Source: Arsenophonus sp046530935 (GTDB lineage: Bacteria > Pseudomonadota > Gammaproteobacteria > Enterobacterales > Enterobacteriaceae). Taken from it: a DNA stretch of 64,000 nucleotides. Both the position numbers and the translations under genes were made by a program. The stretch covers positions 1 to 64,000 of the forward strand of contig JBHEQW010000002.1 in NCBI GenBank assembly GCA_046530935.1, written 5' to 3'. Positions 47,243 through 59,839 of this stretch are shown here, in pieces. Position 1 is the stretch's first letter. Every line of letters begins with the position of its first letter. Below the pieces are notes generated by a model, which saw nothing but the letters and a program-made list of their open reading frames with translations, was not told the origin of the DNA and made no database searches.

Positions 47243-47738
47243 ATAACCTATCGTTCTTTCTCTCTTATCCATACATTTAGAAATCATCTTATACCTGAGC
47301 ATTTTACTCAGACAAATAATCTGTTTACTCGTTTAACAGGTAAACACCAACTGGTTGATACGCTCGCCTATAATCTATTCTTAAAAAAGATAAAGAACAT
47401 ATATGAAATGACAGTGAATATACCTGACTATACTCATGATGCACTCAATATTTCGTTGCTTAATAACCAGATAACCATTAGCGGTAAAGCAAAGATTAAA
47501 AACCTAGTATTGCCAAAGGAAAAGATGGCATTAAATGGTTGCATTAGAGTATAAAAAAAACAAGTTTTCTTTAAATTTTAATCTTGAGCATCTGATAACA
47601 ATCCAGCAAGCGAATCCAGATAAAGGATTATTAACTCTGCAATTTACCTTCGATTTCCTTGAACAGGAAAAACCGCAGAAGATCGACATTGGTTTTTAGA
47701 ATCAATCAGGCCGCGTGCTTGAAGATCATGGCAATTAA
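47243..47738 (+). pseudogene. ibpA: Dead ibpA copy (cluster 2)
   Basis: The stretch aligns along its whole length with the live gene at 20290-20787. The start codon has become ATA (47243-47245) and the ribosome site has decayed from AAAGGAGG to AAAGAAGG. There is a frameshift near 47380 and stops in the second half. The tail GLLTLQFTFDFLEQEKPQKI is still readable. The sigma-32 boxes and terminator have eroded. Its position, antisense between pilQ and pilR, is the same as in cluster 1. Confidence 0.9.
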
Positions 47739-47879
47739 ACACATAGTACCCATTTTATAGCGCTTTAATTTTCTAACAGCAACAACATATAACTATCTTC
47801 ATCAATCTAGTAAATGAAATGCGTGGCTAGCTCTAGTCAACTTCTTAAGCATGGACATAGTGCAATACATGCTGATTAC

Positions 47880-49230
47880 TAGTATGCTGCCACCCAATCT
47901 TCGATACAAGTAAGTTTTTGCTTATTCCTTGCTTTTTAATCCGACAGGGTTCAAAAATTGAGCATGCGAGCAGATCACATTGCTGTCAGAACAATTCATC
48001 TAACAATCCAAGTGATAAGCTATATTCACAGTCTTTAAAATAGCGAATAAACACTTTTTCAGGCTGATAATAGTATATTCTATCAGGTCGAGAGCGTCCT
48101 GCCTTAAGGCTGCTCGGCTATTACAGTGATAGCAGCCTTTCCAGTACCAACATAAGTACTGTGAGCAACCGTTGGCTTGTCAGTCAGATTAACAATTGAT
48201 AATCAGCAAGTAGTTTTGCTGATGCTCATTTAATTTTCAGCTGATCAATGATAATTCAGCTCGTTATTGGGATTGAGGGTAGTCATCAGCAGACTAGAGT
48301 TCACTGGTCTTTCAATGCCGATCAATGCAAATTCTACATCTGGTATTTCACTGTTTAAAATAGCGCCAGGATTACAAGGCAAGGCATAGGAGCGGCATCA
48401 ATAAATAGCCACGCGCATTTGATTTTATTGGTGTTTTTCTTATCGGAGATAATTAGAGTCTAAATCGCCATATAAGTATGCCCTTTGGATAAATCTTCAA
48501 TAGGTTAACAGTCATCTCGTATAGGTAAGTTGTTGATATAGCCACACAGCGTAAGATAGAAGCGACCTCAATTCGCAGATTGCGGTTAATTTTTCGTAGC
48601 CGGTTGCTGTTGCTCCAGTATAAAATCCTCATCCATTCTGGACTGAGCAATAGGTGTTGTTTCAGTATCTAAATTTGATCAGACAAAAAGCTTAATAATT
48701 TAAAATCTGGTACTGCATAGCCGTCATCCTTAATCTTAGATATATAACTAGATATTAATCCCTATCCCCAACTTAAGGAATAGTTGCATAGCGCGTACCA
48801 AATATCCAAAGAGGCTTTAAAAATAGTTTAGCAATTCAGCCAATCACATCATAATGATGATTTTGGTAAAACTTCTTCTCTATAAGACACCGCGTCCACA
48901 CATAGACAGAATAATGGCAGATGGCAGGCCACATTCCTTCCTCATTTTCAATCTGACAAGACATTTCAGTTTACGTTAAAACCATGTATTCAACATAGCA
49001 AAATTCATGGCAATTTAGGCAGACGCTAAAATGCACGGCAGACGCCGATACTTCAATTGGTATTGAAGAACTACTTTAATATCTGTTGTTTGTTAATGAT
49101 GTGATGTATTAGCATTGCTTGATCTAATGGTTATCGCTACGCTGACGGATTTCATACAGTAACAGGCTGTTTTCTCTGGCTTTCAGCAGCACTGAAAGGC
49201 TTTTAGTACGACAGTTTTAGTATGTGTCTT
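47880..49230 (-). pseudogene. pilQ: PilQ pilus-assembly ATPase relic (pil cluster 2)
   Basis: The minus strand matches clusters 1 and 3. Around 48250-48350 frames read FALIGIE then LLMTTLNPNNELN, followed by ISKTTLADYQLLI and SQRLLTVL. These resemble the distal ATPase core (LxTTLHTN-E ... Q-L) of GspE-like enzymes. The 5' end is fused to a pilP remnant by a deletion of roughly 440 bases relative to cluster 1. Confidence 0.65.
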
Positions 49231-49367
49231 CTTTAATCATTACAGGGTGTATTCTTATATTAGTGGTTTATGATTGAGAAATAGCAACGGTGTTTCTGAA
49301 TATGCAATGCCAGTTAAGTTCACCGAAATGAACAGGCAATGAACAGGCCATACTTATGATTTTTCAT
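49231..49367 (-). pseudogene. pilP: PilP fragment (pil cluster 2)
   Basis: ATG 49367 overlaps the end of the upstream frame (KKLDEKS, then stop), as in cluster 1. Only about 130 bases of pilP remain before sequence matching the interior of pilQ begins, so most of pilP and the pilQ start are deleted. Confidence 0.5.
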
Positions 49368-50150
49368 CTAACTTCTTTATATCCGTTAACTTAATTCCAT
49401 CTGATTGATTATAATGATCTACCGTCGAAAACTCAAGATCGTCCAGTTCATCAAACACCAGGTTGTGTGGAGGATACAAGTTTCCAGTAAAACATTGAAA
49501 TGGCGCCACGATAAAATCCGCTATATAAGTGTTAGCACTGATTTGACTGTTATCTTTTCCCTGTAGTTTAATCAGCAGAAGCGCCATTACAAAAAAGTAG
49601 TTAATCATTAATCTGGCGATCTACCTCGACAATGTCAGGTATCCGTATAGGTCATAAAGCTAAGCGATTAACTAAAATCACCAGTATCACAATAACTTGA
49701 TAAGTTAAAATATGGCGTCGATCTTTGCAACTCGTAAATCTGTTTGATCCTATAAGTAACAACCAGATATTCTGCGACTGAGTTTGCTAACTACAGTCGC
49801 AACGTCCCTTCCTGAGAAAACTATACTTTTTTAAAGCTTACTGCACAGGCCGCAGCAACAAGCAAGATTTTTACCAGCGTATTGCGCAAGCAATAATAAA
49901 GTAGATTAAGAGCCAGGACTCATATCAGGGAAAGAAAAAGACCACATTAGATCTTTTTAGCCTGTTTTTATGCTAACCATGACATACGCAATTAGACTTG
50001 ACGTCAGATATCCTAATGTATAATAGTTACATATTAGCCAGCCAAGATATAATCGGTCAATATCATTCGACCATGGTAAAAAGCGCTAACAATCGACGTT
50101 TATACTAGCATGTTTTAATAATCCCCCATCGTGCAATATATAATTCTTAT
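49354..50150 (-). pseudogene. Probable PilO relic (pil cluster 2)
   Basis: The open frame 49354-49608 ends LVFDELDDLEFSTVDHYNQS then IKLTDIKKLDEKS, aligning with the C-terminal ends at 22848-22990 and 50800-50890. Upstream frames are too broken to define a start. Confidence 0.4.
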
Positions 50151-50789
50151 TGCTTTTCACTCTGTATGCCATGATATTAGATTGTTACGTCTTCTGGGTA
50201 GAATATAAGGTAATCCTTGTTCATTAGGAATGGTTATGTTAAGCCACCGTGCGTATAAAATGGTTAGCATAAGCAATATGCACAAACATTCCATGTATTC
50301 TTGGCTTCCTGTAAGATGAGTAGTACACGTGCTTAACACAATTTATTAATTCTTGTGAAAAACGCTAGTAAATGCCGCTTCTCGCTGGGTATTATAGTTT
50401 TTGTTGCTGAGAGGCTTTAAAGAAATATACTACGCTAATGAAGAGATATTAAGACCGTACTACAGCAAAACCAGTTAACAATTTTATTTGCTAAGTCAAA
50501 CAGGTTTACGCGTAAAAAGCCTCCACCATATTTCAATTTATCCGATCATGGTGATACATGTCTGTGGGTTTAAGTCAATCGTTGATTTTACCACATATAC
50601 GGATACTTTACTATTGTCGAGGCAGATAGCAACAAGGTATAGCGATTAACAACTTTTCTGAAATAAACTCGCTTACCGATTAGCCTACAGTAAGAAAATA
50701 ACTGCTAGATCAGTGCTAATGGTGAAAAAGTGATTTTGTAGTGTCCAAACATTTTAATTTTCATTTGAAAACAGCATCCACATGAGATG

Positions 50790-52000
50790 CTATTTGATAA
50801 ACTGAACGATCTTAGTTTATACATGCACCTCATTATGATTAATCAATTGGAATTAAGTTACCAGATATAAGGAAAATTAAATGAAAAATTATAAGTACGC
50901 CATGTCTTCATTTCTGTGTGCTTAAGTGACGTTGCATATTCCAAAACACAGTTGCTTATGCGCCCACCACCCACAAGTCCTGGAAACTGTCAGAAAACGG
51001 TAATGAAAGAACACACCTACAACAATTAGAGAAAATACAGAGCAAAATAGTTGTACCGCAATATAAAGAAACTTGGACTGGCAACATCTTCAGCGCTATC
51101 TAGAAGATAGCGGTATAATAGATGCCAGAACAGCAATTCTGCCATTATTTAATGGTCTTGCCATTGGTTGAATAAATTTACAGTTAGTGACAAAAAACTG
51201 ATTGCGCTGTTTTGTGATATTCGATTGCAAGACAGCTGAACTGCTTTAAGAGAAGCATGGTTAACACGCCTACGTTTTTGATTTGATTGAGACGATTACT
51301 TCTGCCAAAGTTCGCGTGGCTAATACAACGATAACCAAACACTTACATTTTATTAAAACAGAGAAAAACATTATGGTCAACACCATTTTTTAGGCAGATC
51401 CATATATCGCCAACGTTCTGTTGGTGATACAAGTCTACGAAGACTAGGCTAACAATTATTGCTATTTTTATATCGTATAATTATAGCGAGGATTTCAAGT
51501 AATAGAACTTTATCAGCGCATAGTACAGAAAACCTTTCCGTGGCGTATAAGCTATGGAGAGAGACTATTAGCTGGATGAAATTGTTAACGTAGCGAAACT
51601 ATAAGATCAAGATATGCAGCGGCTTACATCGTTAATAAGCATGAATATTAAGATACTTTTTTATTTATAACACAAACGCGATTTAACAGCACATGCTGGC
51701 TTAAAGGCGCTTATGCTGCCAATTTCTGCCCTACAGTTCACTACCTATAGCAAACAGCATGCCAAACAAAAACATACTATAAAGAAAATCCGAAACAACG
51801 TCAGTTTTTTGAGCTAAATCGGCCATTATATAACTAGCAAAAATGGTATGCGAATAAAACAGTTACAAGGAATAAGACAGTTACAAATAGATCATTAGTA
51901 AATTAGTCTTTGTACCAGGACCATATTTGACTCTAAACATTATTTCAAGATTTAGCCATAGCTATTTTGATATTATAGTTTATTAAGTAAGCCATCTCGT
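50790..52000 (+). pseudogene. Fourth pil fragment: pilO end, pilP, pilQ start
   Basis: The plus strand here is homologous to the minus strand of 22930-21950. It includes a pilO tail (MINQLELSYQI-GKLNEK), a pilP-like start at ATG 50881 with signal-peptide character and HLQQLEKIQSKIV near 51020, and the pilQ start ATG 51373 (MVNTIF). Similarity fades by about 52000. It lies head to head with cluster 2, so an inversion separated or duplicated this piece. All frames are broken. Confidence 0.6.
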
Positions 52001-52926
52001 CAATGGCAGTTAAAACGCAAAATAAAGCCATGAAGGACAAGGTATGCAAGATATTGAAATATAAGAATATTTGATATAATATATAGGTATAAAACCTTAT
52101 AGGGCATGCACAATTCTTTCATATCATGCAATTTTTAAACGGAAATAAAAAAATGATGCTGTTTAACCTTATAAAAGCTACTAAGGAACCCCTATTTGCT
52201 AATTTTGTTGCAAAACACTAAGTTGATATATATCTAAGAAACAAATAGATGAAAATATTGTTGTTTGTCTATGACAAAAAGAGTTAACAGTAAATATACC
52301 ATATATTTTGTTTTTTCATCTATATGCTTTTAAAAGCTAAACAATTTTATTGCATGGTGTGTGGCTATCTAAGAAAGAAACGTGCTGTGTGTTGCATCTT
52401 TATTAATCATATCAAAAAGGTGATCTTAGAGAATTCACAAGCTTGTTTATGAACGGCTGGTGAATAGCATTTTTAACATGGTTAAGCGCCATAAATAAAA
52501 CTTAATGGAGCATTACTTGAAATGACTATTGATAAGTATGCTACTATTACAGTATAGATTCTATCTATACATATAAAGTTATAATAACTGCAACTCTAAC
52601 ATATCACTCATTATTTGGAGTTATGTACGTGTTATTGATAAAACTTGTTTCCCACACAGGTAATGAAATAGTTGATGCCATGTGTCTTTATCTAGAATAG
52701 AATTCTTAATATGAAGAAACCCAATCAGTCATAAAATTATTTTTTATACTGAAAAATGAGAGGCTTATGCTGAAAAAATTCTTATGTATATATACTACTA
52801 GCATAACGAAAACAGAAATACTAGTTACGTTAAAAATTAATTGTAAAGCCTAAATAATTAATTTTTAACTCAATTGATGAAGATAACATGCATTGAACAA
52901 GTGAGATTTTATTGAATTACTAAACC

Positions 52927-52973
52927 GCTATCCAAAGTGATAGCGTCTCTCTCTTCTCTGTAGAGAGATTTTT
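52927..52973 (+). terminator. Two adjacent hairpins, the second followed by a T-run
   Basis: GCTATC / GATAGC (52927-52944) is followed at once by TCTCTCT / AGAGAGA (52948-52954, 52962-52968) and TTTTT. The second has intrinsic-terminator form. No intact gene ends upstream. Confidence 0.45.
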
Positions 52974-53436
52974 ATGCAATGAAAATACTATGGTTTTTTA
53001 ACTGAAAACTAAGTGGTACAAATAGGCACATTTTATGTATAAAAATAATTATACTAGATTTTAATAAATAAAAAGGTTATTTAATTTAAAAAAATACAAA
53101 TGTTTCACGGTTAGAAAGTTTAATGAATATTAAAGTGCATTTACCTGCTAACTTAACTAATAAGTGAAGATAAAACTGAAATCTATTGTAATCTTAACAG
53201 TTTAATCCATGAAACTGTTGTTGTTTTTGTAAAAGCAAAACTGTCCGGATTTTTAACACCTACTGCTAAATATGAAATATGGAAGATAACTATCTTATAA
53301 GAAACTTTCTATAAGTAAATACTTTAACACTACCTTTTGTATTGTTTGACCTAAATAATAAAAAACTATGTAAGGTAATTACGTTGTATAAGAATGTAAA
53401 AAAACAAACATTCAGTGAATTAAAAAAGTTTTTGAG

Positions 53437-53472
53437 ATACTGCTAACTATCTTTGATAGGAGTTGGCAGTAT
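53437..53472. repeat. 12-bp inverted repeat
   Basis: ATACTGCTAACT (53437-53448) pairs with AGTTGGCAGTAT (53461-53472) with one G-T pair and a 12-base loop. There is no T-run after it. Confidence 0.5.
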
Positions 53473-54699
53473 TACTTAATTGTATACACTTACTTTTGTT
53501 GAAAATAAAAAATTAAGTGTTGAATAATTTATTAGCTTTACTATAATAAATGTATTTTGTGTTGATAATATCATTTCTTTTACTTTTGATAAAGTTGCCT
53601 TTAATTGGTATCCAATTAAATCTTGGATCTGAATATTTGTATTATTTTTAGATTGATTAGGTGATCTATATACAGGCACTCTATCCAATCCACTATCAGA
53701 TAGTAATGAGTTTTACGTACTCATATACTAGTTTTTATCATGCAATAATTTCGCTTTCTTTACAGTTGTTGTTATATGAGAAATTTTCTGGTCTAGAAAA
53801 ATCGCCGTAATAATATTTGCTAGTAGTATTGATAACGACATCTCTTTTACAAAAAAAAGAATCTACAAGTAAGTAAGGATAAACGATAATCAATTTTTTA
53901 AACTAAACCTAGAAAGACTTACATTTTTTGTCATTTTTCCTTGTCAAAGTTGATCAATATGTACAATAACAGCGACTTATTAATATTTATCTATATTAAA
54001 ACAAAAAGAATATTTCTTTAGTCTTATTCACTCATTTATGGTTACCAATTTCAGCAAGTGCCTTAAATAAGATAAAACTGGTCTATCTAACTTTTTTACT
54101 TTGTTTTTGAGCCTGCTCTCCAGTGTGTTTGAAATTCTCTATAAAGGTTACTCCACCTCCAAAAATCTATTAGATATGTACGATAGAATCAGCGCTAATT
54201 TTGTTCGATATTTTTGATAACTTTTCCTATCATCCTATATTCCAAGATACTTAAAATATCTTTTTCACAGCAGTGGCTACAGTATTTAACGTTATTTGTA
54301 AATGCTATAGGATACCATCCTCATTTCTAAACATTATTGCCATGATAATAGTATCCACAATGTAGTAATTGCTGGCTATATTCGCTTTTAACATCTGCGT
54401 CCTGTGCATATTTAAGATTACTAAAACTTATTCATGTTTCAACATCGTCTAAAATTTTGCTATGCTGTCAAACTTTCCTACTATCACACCCACAGTCAAT
54501 CGTAGCCCAGTTTAGATCAATGATTAATAGGTTGGTTGATCTAATGAATGAATATTATTCCATCTATATAGTTATGATACCACTACGTAAAGTGATTCAG
54601 TTTGGTATACTAAGATTTTTTGAAATGTAAAAACATGTCATTTGTTTTTAGTGTAATTTCGCGCTAGAGATATCCTGATTTTACGTTGAATATTAGCCG

Positions 54700-55400
54700 T
54701 ATTTTCATGTGCCTAGTTCTGTAGTAGCACTGATTGGCAATGTTACTTAAAGTTCGATCTCATGTAGTATGAGTGCAGACAGTTAGACTGCATGGTATAC
54801 TGAAAATAGATTTTTATACGGTATTGAAAATCAATTATTCGTGGTAGGCATTACACATGCTTATGCTTTGAAAAGGATCTTTTTTTAGTCTCATCCAGTT
54901 CATAGTTATAGATTAGATGAGAAGTAAACTCGCAAAGTTCCAACACTTTTGTTAAAAGTGTTCTGGTTCATCTTTTCAGCACAACTTGATGGCAGTAGAG
55001 CCATGATTAAACAAAACTTTTAGTATTAATCCACCACTTGTCATGGTGTTGGTTGTTTTTTCATTATTATATCTCTATGATAGTAATTTTTAATGAAAAA
55101 GTTGCTTACCTTTTAGGTGTGTTTTTAAAGGTAACCTGAATATTTTAAAGATTATCTCCATAGAAAACCATTTGTACTAAAGTATCGAATTTGCTTTGCT
55201 TTCTCTTTTTACTTTGATGGAAAAGTATTAAAAATTTTTCTTATCATTCCTTCTTTAGCTATCTAGCACCAGTATATGCATAGTGTCTGTGGACTTTCTC
55301 TGCCTAACTCTTTTATCCATTTTTTGTTCAATCAATTCTTCCAAAAAGCCTTTTTTGCCTAATTTTTGCTTTATTATCATTCATGCATGAATTTTTAATG
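54700..55400. repeat. Diverged copy of the unrecognised repeat at 6310-7110
   Basis: See the first copy for anchor words. The minus strand here reads TMTSGGLILKVLFNHGSTAI near 55000, which might be part of a former protein. The same positions in the other copy are shifted in frame. Confidence 0.5.
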
Positions 55401-55449
55401 TGTTTTTATCTGTTAGGTTAGTAATTAATCATATATCATTAATATATTG

Positions 55450-58260
55450 GCTGATGTCGCTTAACAGTCTCACAACCAGACGAATCAACCTGTTCTTGGT
55501 TTTCTGTTAATTTATAGAGTATGTAAGGCGATAAAATCTATTAGAACAATACTATCTTTTAGATGAAAGAGTTATTACGTAATCATATAATTCATGATCA
55601 GTCATCATACATGGCTAGATCAGTTATTTCATTCCTATTATTCTGGCAGAAGGCTGCCGATTCTTTACTCTTCATCTGCCTGTTACTACTCTTGAATGTT
55701 GTCGCGCACGCGTACTAGAGAACTTCTTATTGCATCTCTTTAAGCACCTAAAAATCTCTTTACAGCGCAAAAACACGAATAGATCTGATGTGGATAGTGC
55801 TGATAACACACAATATTTCATTATCATCATAACTTTTTTATTGCTTATTTCCCTTATCTGTTAGTTAACGTAAAGTACCGGTAAAATTTTGTAGAAATTT
55901 GCCGTAAAGCTCATTCATTACAAATTATAGCAACCGTTGATCGATCTACAATAGATTGAAAATAGAGGTATTCATTGACATTTAGTCTTTTAGATATGCA
56001 TTAAACCATTTTTCCACAGTTTCTTTGGTCGAGTAACGCTTGAACTGCAATAAACATTCTGTTTTATTTTTATGTTGCATTATTTATAATTGCTATTAAA
56101 TTCAAATATCACTTTCCAGATGGTTTTATCTTGCAAAAGCAATATTTCTGAGAAAGTAGCAGCTTGCAAATTTTTTGCTTATAAATCTTTTAATTTTAAA
56201 TGTTTTGACTTTCTAAATCAGTGTCTTAATCTGTTTGATGATAAGTTTTTTCTACCACTAACCACCAAGATCTTAAAGTTACAGTCTGGTGTTGTACAGC
56301 TACAGAAAAGAGTTTATGGAAAATAACAATATCTTTACTCCAATGATTTAATTGAGAAAGCTAAACATTTCTAGCCATTCTCTATTAGATTTTGCTTAAC
56401 TATTTGATTTCACCAAAACTTTAACTATATTGACGGACGTGATAGTGCATAGCGTCTATAATCGAATTAATAAATTCATAAACGGTTTTTTATACTACCA
56501 TACTCGATATGGTTTTGTTATTCTTGACGACAAGAGCGCGATCATGTCTGGCAATATTTTTGATTTCGATATGGCTAAAAAATTACAAGTTGATTTCAGA
56601 TGGTTGTTAACCCTTCCAGTTTTCTTTTCAGAAAACTAATTGTTTTTCAGTTTCTCCAGCATATCTAAACGTGTTTCTTGTATTCCTAATGCCGCCACCC
56701 GGTGTTCATCCTTTTTATTCTTTATACTATTCTTTCATCAATTGCTTAATATATATTTTATCAATAAAATCTAATACACACTCTAGTGCCAGATGCTGGC
56801 ATAGTCTTATTTTTATGAATAATGGCAGCTTGGCTGGTTTTCTTCTTACTTCACAGTTACTACGTCACAACATGCGATTACAAAGGAGTGTAATTCCTCT
56901 GTAGTAGGTCAAATTCACTGGGCGTCATATATCTCCAAACCATCATCGCTAGCGTCAGCGTACAATTCGCCTTTGAGAAAGTAGCTAAACCATATATCAA
57001 TCATTTTCCTTTCCTGTGTACCAAAGGTTTCAGCGTAAACCTTACTTAACAAGAAGCTTGGTTATCCTAGATAACGTTATTTAGGATGAACTGCACTTAG
57101 ATAATGTTGTGCGATTGCATTATGTAACTCATGTCATCAGGACATTGATTTTTTATTTTAATCATCAATAAGCGATTGATACGCTTCTTTTCTATATTCA
57201 TAGTCAGGAACATACTATTCCAGCCAATTATTATCATGTAAAGTAATTTCTACTATCTTATGCAAGACAGTTTTCTCATATTTCGCACAACCAAAAACCG
57301 TTGCGCATTTTAAAATTATGATCTGTCCGTCTCGCCTTTTCCTGTTGCCTCACCGGAATTTCTGTGGTTTATATCCATCATCCTAGTTTTACCTATTCTC
57401 TTTGATATAAAATTACATTATCATTTTGCATATTATGGATATTTGCACTATGCTGTATTTATAGCAAGCAGCATGAATCATTTTTCACGCGGATTTTTTC
57501 ATGGATTCAACTTTTTTATTAAGTTTTTTTAGCGCTTTCAACAATTTAGTTTCTTTTATATATCAAGATACTGACGTTGACGAATAATCGTATCAATATT
57601 ACGATCATCTGTATTAACAAAATTTCTTGCCAGACGTAATTCTTCTCCGTTATTCTCATCCAGAATAACAGGCTCAGTAGTCATAAAAAATTTTTTTATA
57701 AATCTGATTTCTTTAGCCTCTAAGACAAATGCCTGGAATTAGCTTCTAGTTTTTTGCCTAACTTTAGCAAGGCGCAAAGGCTAGTCTGCACATAAAAACA
57801 TGCATAATCCAACTGGTGTAAAAACGTTATAACTTTACTCATCATTCAAAACATGTTGCATTTCATCATCATTAATTTTAACTTCTTTATCTACAAAATT
57901 TCGAATAGTCGGTCAATGGAAAGGCATGGATATTATTTAGAAAACTGATTAAAACCTATTCTTTTCCAATTAAAAAATAATAAAAACAGCTCCAATAATT
58001 GGAATTGTATAGTTAGTTATCGCAAAAAATATTTTTCAAGGCGTAGGTAAGTAACAAGGCAAACTTACACACCAAGAAAAATATCATCACTTTAAATCCA
58101 TGCAATAGCGAGAGTAAAATATCTGTTAATGTATGTAAGATACTAGCAATAACAAGCAAGCTGAATTGAAAATTAAATTCAATAAATACTATTTGAAAAA
58201 AAATTTTTAAGTCACTGGACAAAAAGCGATTTCATTTTATGATTGATGTGCCGCTTTTCT
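55450..58260. other. Eroded region, no gene recognised
   Basis: Open frames at 56090-56326, 56430-56639 and 56671-56904 (plus) and 58013-58222 (minus) are hydrophobic or AT-driven. They lack ribosome sites and have no counterparts in the window. I see no RNA gene or repeat. Confidence 0.35.
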
Positions 58261-58269
58261 TATAGCCAA

Positions 58270-59340
58270 TCTCTCTGCTTAACATGCTGGAATTGATAAA
58301 TATTATTTTTTATTTTTCACTTTGTTTGGTTGATAAAAAAAATTTAACTTGTAAACCTTCCAGTTTAATTTTTTGAATTTTTGCTCTTTTTTCTTTCTGC
58401 TAAGACGTCAAATTATAGTTATTAAAAACTAGCATATCAGCTTTCGTATCGTAATGAATATTGTAATCTGGAAAATCATTTGATTTAGCTAATTGTTTAG
58501 GTTAAAATATCTTAACATTTTTAACAAATCTATATTCCAAGTTTTTAAGTGCATTTTTAAATGCTATCGTAAAATCATTCTGATTACTACTACCATGCTT
58601 AATGGCTATCCATAAATACGCCTCTCTATAGCTTTCCTAATACAGAAATAGTTCTGACTAATTTTTAGCATTTTCTTTTTATACAATGCTTAATACAACT
58701 AGTCTAAGTAGAGTTACATCTACCCTCCAAATATCAAACTTACTTTTTTTTCTAAAATAACCAACTTATAAATAAGTCCAAAATTTTCTTTTTTCCTAAA
58801 ATTATCTAAAGTATTGAATACTTAATTCAATTCCAGTCACATTATAAAAACAACTTGACAATCAAACTTTCTTAAATCATCGTATATGCTTCTACAACTT
58901 TCATCTCTATTTGTTGTGATAAAAAAAGTCATATATGATATGTAATAAACTGTTATGCTTATTTCTTCATGATTATTCGCCACATTTTCTAATTTTGATA
59001 TGCTATAAAAATTTAAATGTCTTTGCCAAAGATTGTTACTAATCTAATTACAGATTAAAGATTGGTCCATCAAAGGTACCTTACCATTTTCTATTCTCTA
59101 ACCTTTAGTATCTCCTAGTACATTCCACTTTCATGGAAAGTGGATATATGTTCCATGTTAGCAATTTCATCTCTAAAATTTGAAAATTCTATTTCATGAG
59201 CAATAAAAAATTCCAATTCATGTTTACCTGATAGCAATGTTTTCAAGTTACTCAGTCTCTGAGCACTTGTATGATCTATTATAGCCTCAATCCCAGCTAG
59301 TCTAGAGCTGTTGGTTAGAGACGGTTATGTGCTCTAACAT
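58270..59340 (-). pseudogene. repA: Dead repA copy
   Basis: The minus strand aligns from end to end with the live repA (26121-27125). Matches include the region encoding HEIDFFIADE near 59190-59220 (here HELEFFIAHEIEFSNF), the LDKWVILKE region near 58760, and the C-terminal NNYNLT near 58420. The start region keeps an ATG at about 59335 where the live gene has CTG. Numerous frameshifts and stops make it dead. It shares the upstream palindrome and DnaA box, so a whole replication module was duplicated. Confidence 0.88.
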
Positions 59341-59426
59341 TTACCAGTTTCGATGTTCACTTCTTAAAAACTAACAACTCCCCTAAAATTTAGGATATTT
59401 CATATGTTTATAAACAAAAATACATT

Positions 59427-59442
59427 TAAGTTATTTAACTTA
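59427..59442. promoter_or_regulatory. Palindrome upstream of dead repA
   Basis: TAAGTTA TT TAACTTA. The half-site TAAGTTA is also the half-site of the palindrome at 27286-27307, though the arm order is reversed. Confidence 0.5.
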
Positions 59443-59490
59443 TATATTATATATAAGTAATCTTTTAATCGAATTTTATCCCATTAAGTC

Positions 59491-59499
59491 TGTGGATAA
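59491..59499. promoter_or_regulatory. Exact DnaA box beside dead repA
   Basis: TGTGGATAA is a consensus DnaA box (TTATCCACA on the other strand). Equivalent site near live repA: 27346-27354. The remaining 59500-59830 shows no gene. Confidence 0.6.
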
Positions 59500-59839
59500 G
59501 TACTTCATTTCTAAAAAACCAATAAAACTCCAGATTTTTACTCTTTTCTGATAAAATTCTCAGTGCCAATCTTAAATATTAGTGTGAAGATGTATCAATT
59601 AATATTTCATGATCTTTCAATTCCTCGTTTTTGCTGTTTGTTCCAAATACCAAATATCCTTCAGTACTCATCTCACCTAAATATTTTGGCAAACTGTGGA
59701 AATTGCAACGATAAGATTCTTTTTGTTCTAAAATAAGTGGTAATGACTATGAAGCAGCTTTTTTAATGATCGCAACCTTCTTTTTTGCAAGACAAATTGC
59801 AGTATCGATGTATATGACGTCCATTTTACCGCCTAACGA

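Larger units (their letters stand above)
52001..54699. other. Nearly featureless AT-rich region with two hairpin sites
   Basis: No gene is recognised on either strand. The minus-strand frame 53476-53688 is lysine-poor with no motif and starts inside a hairpin flank; I leave it unassigned. The only structure is the hairpins near 52927-52973 and 53437-53472. Confidence 0.4.
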
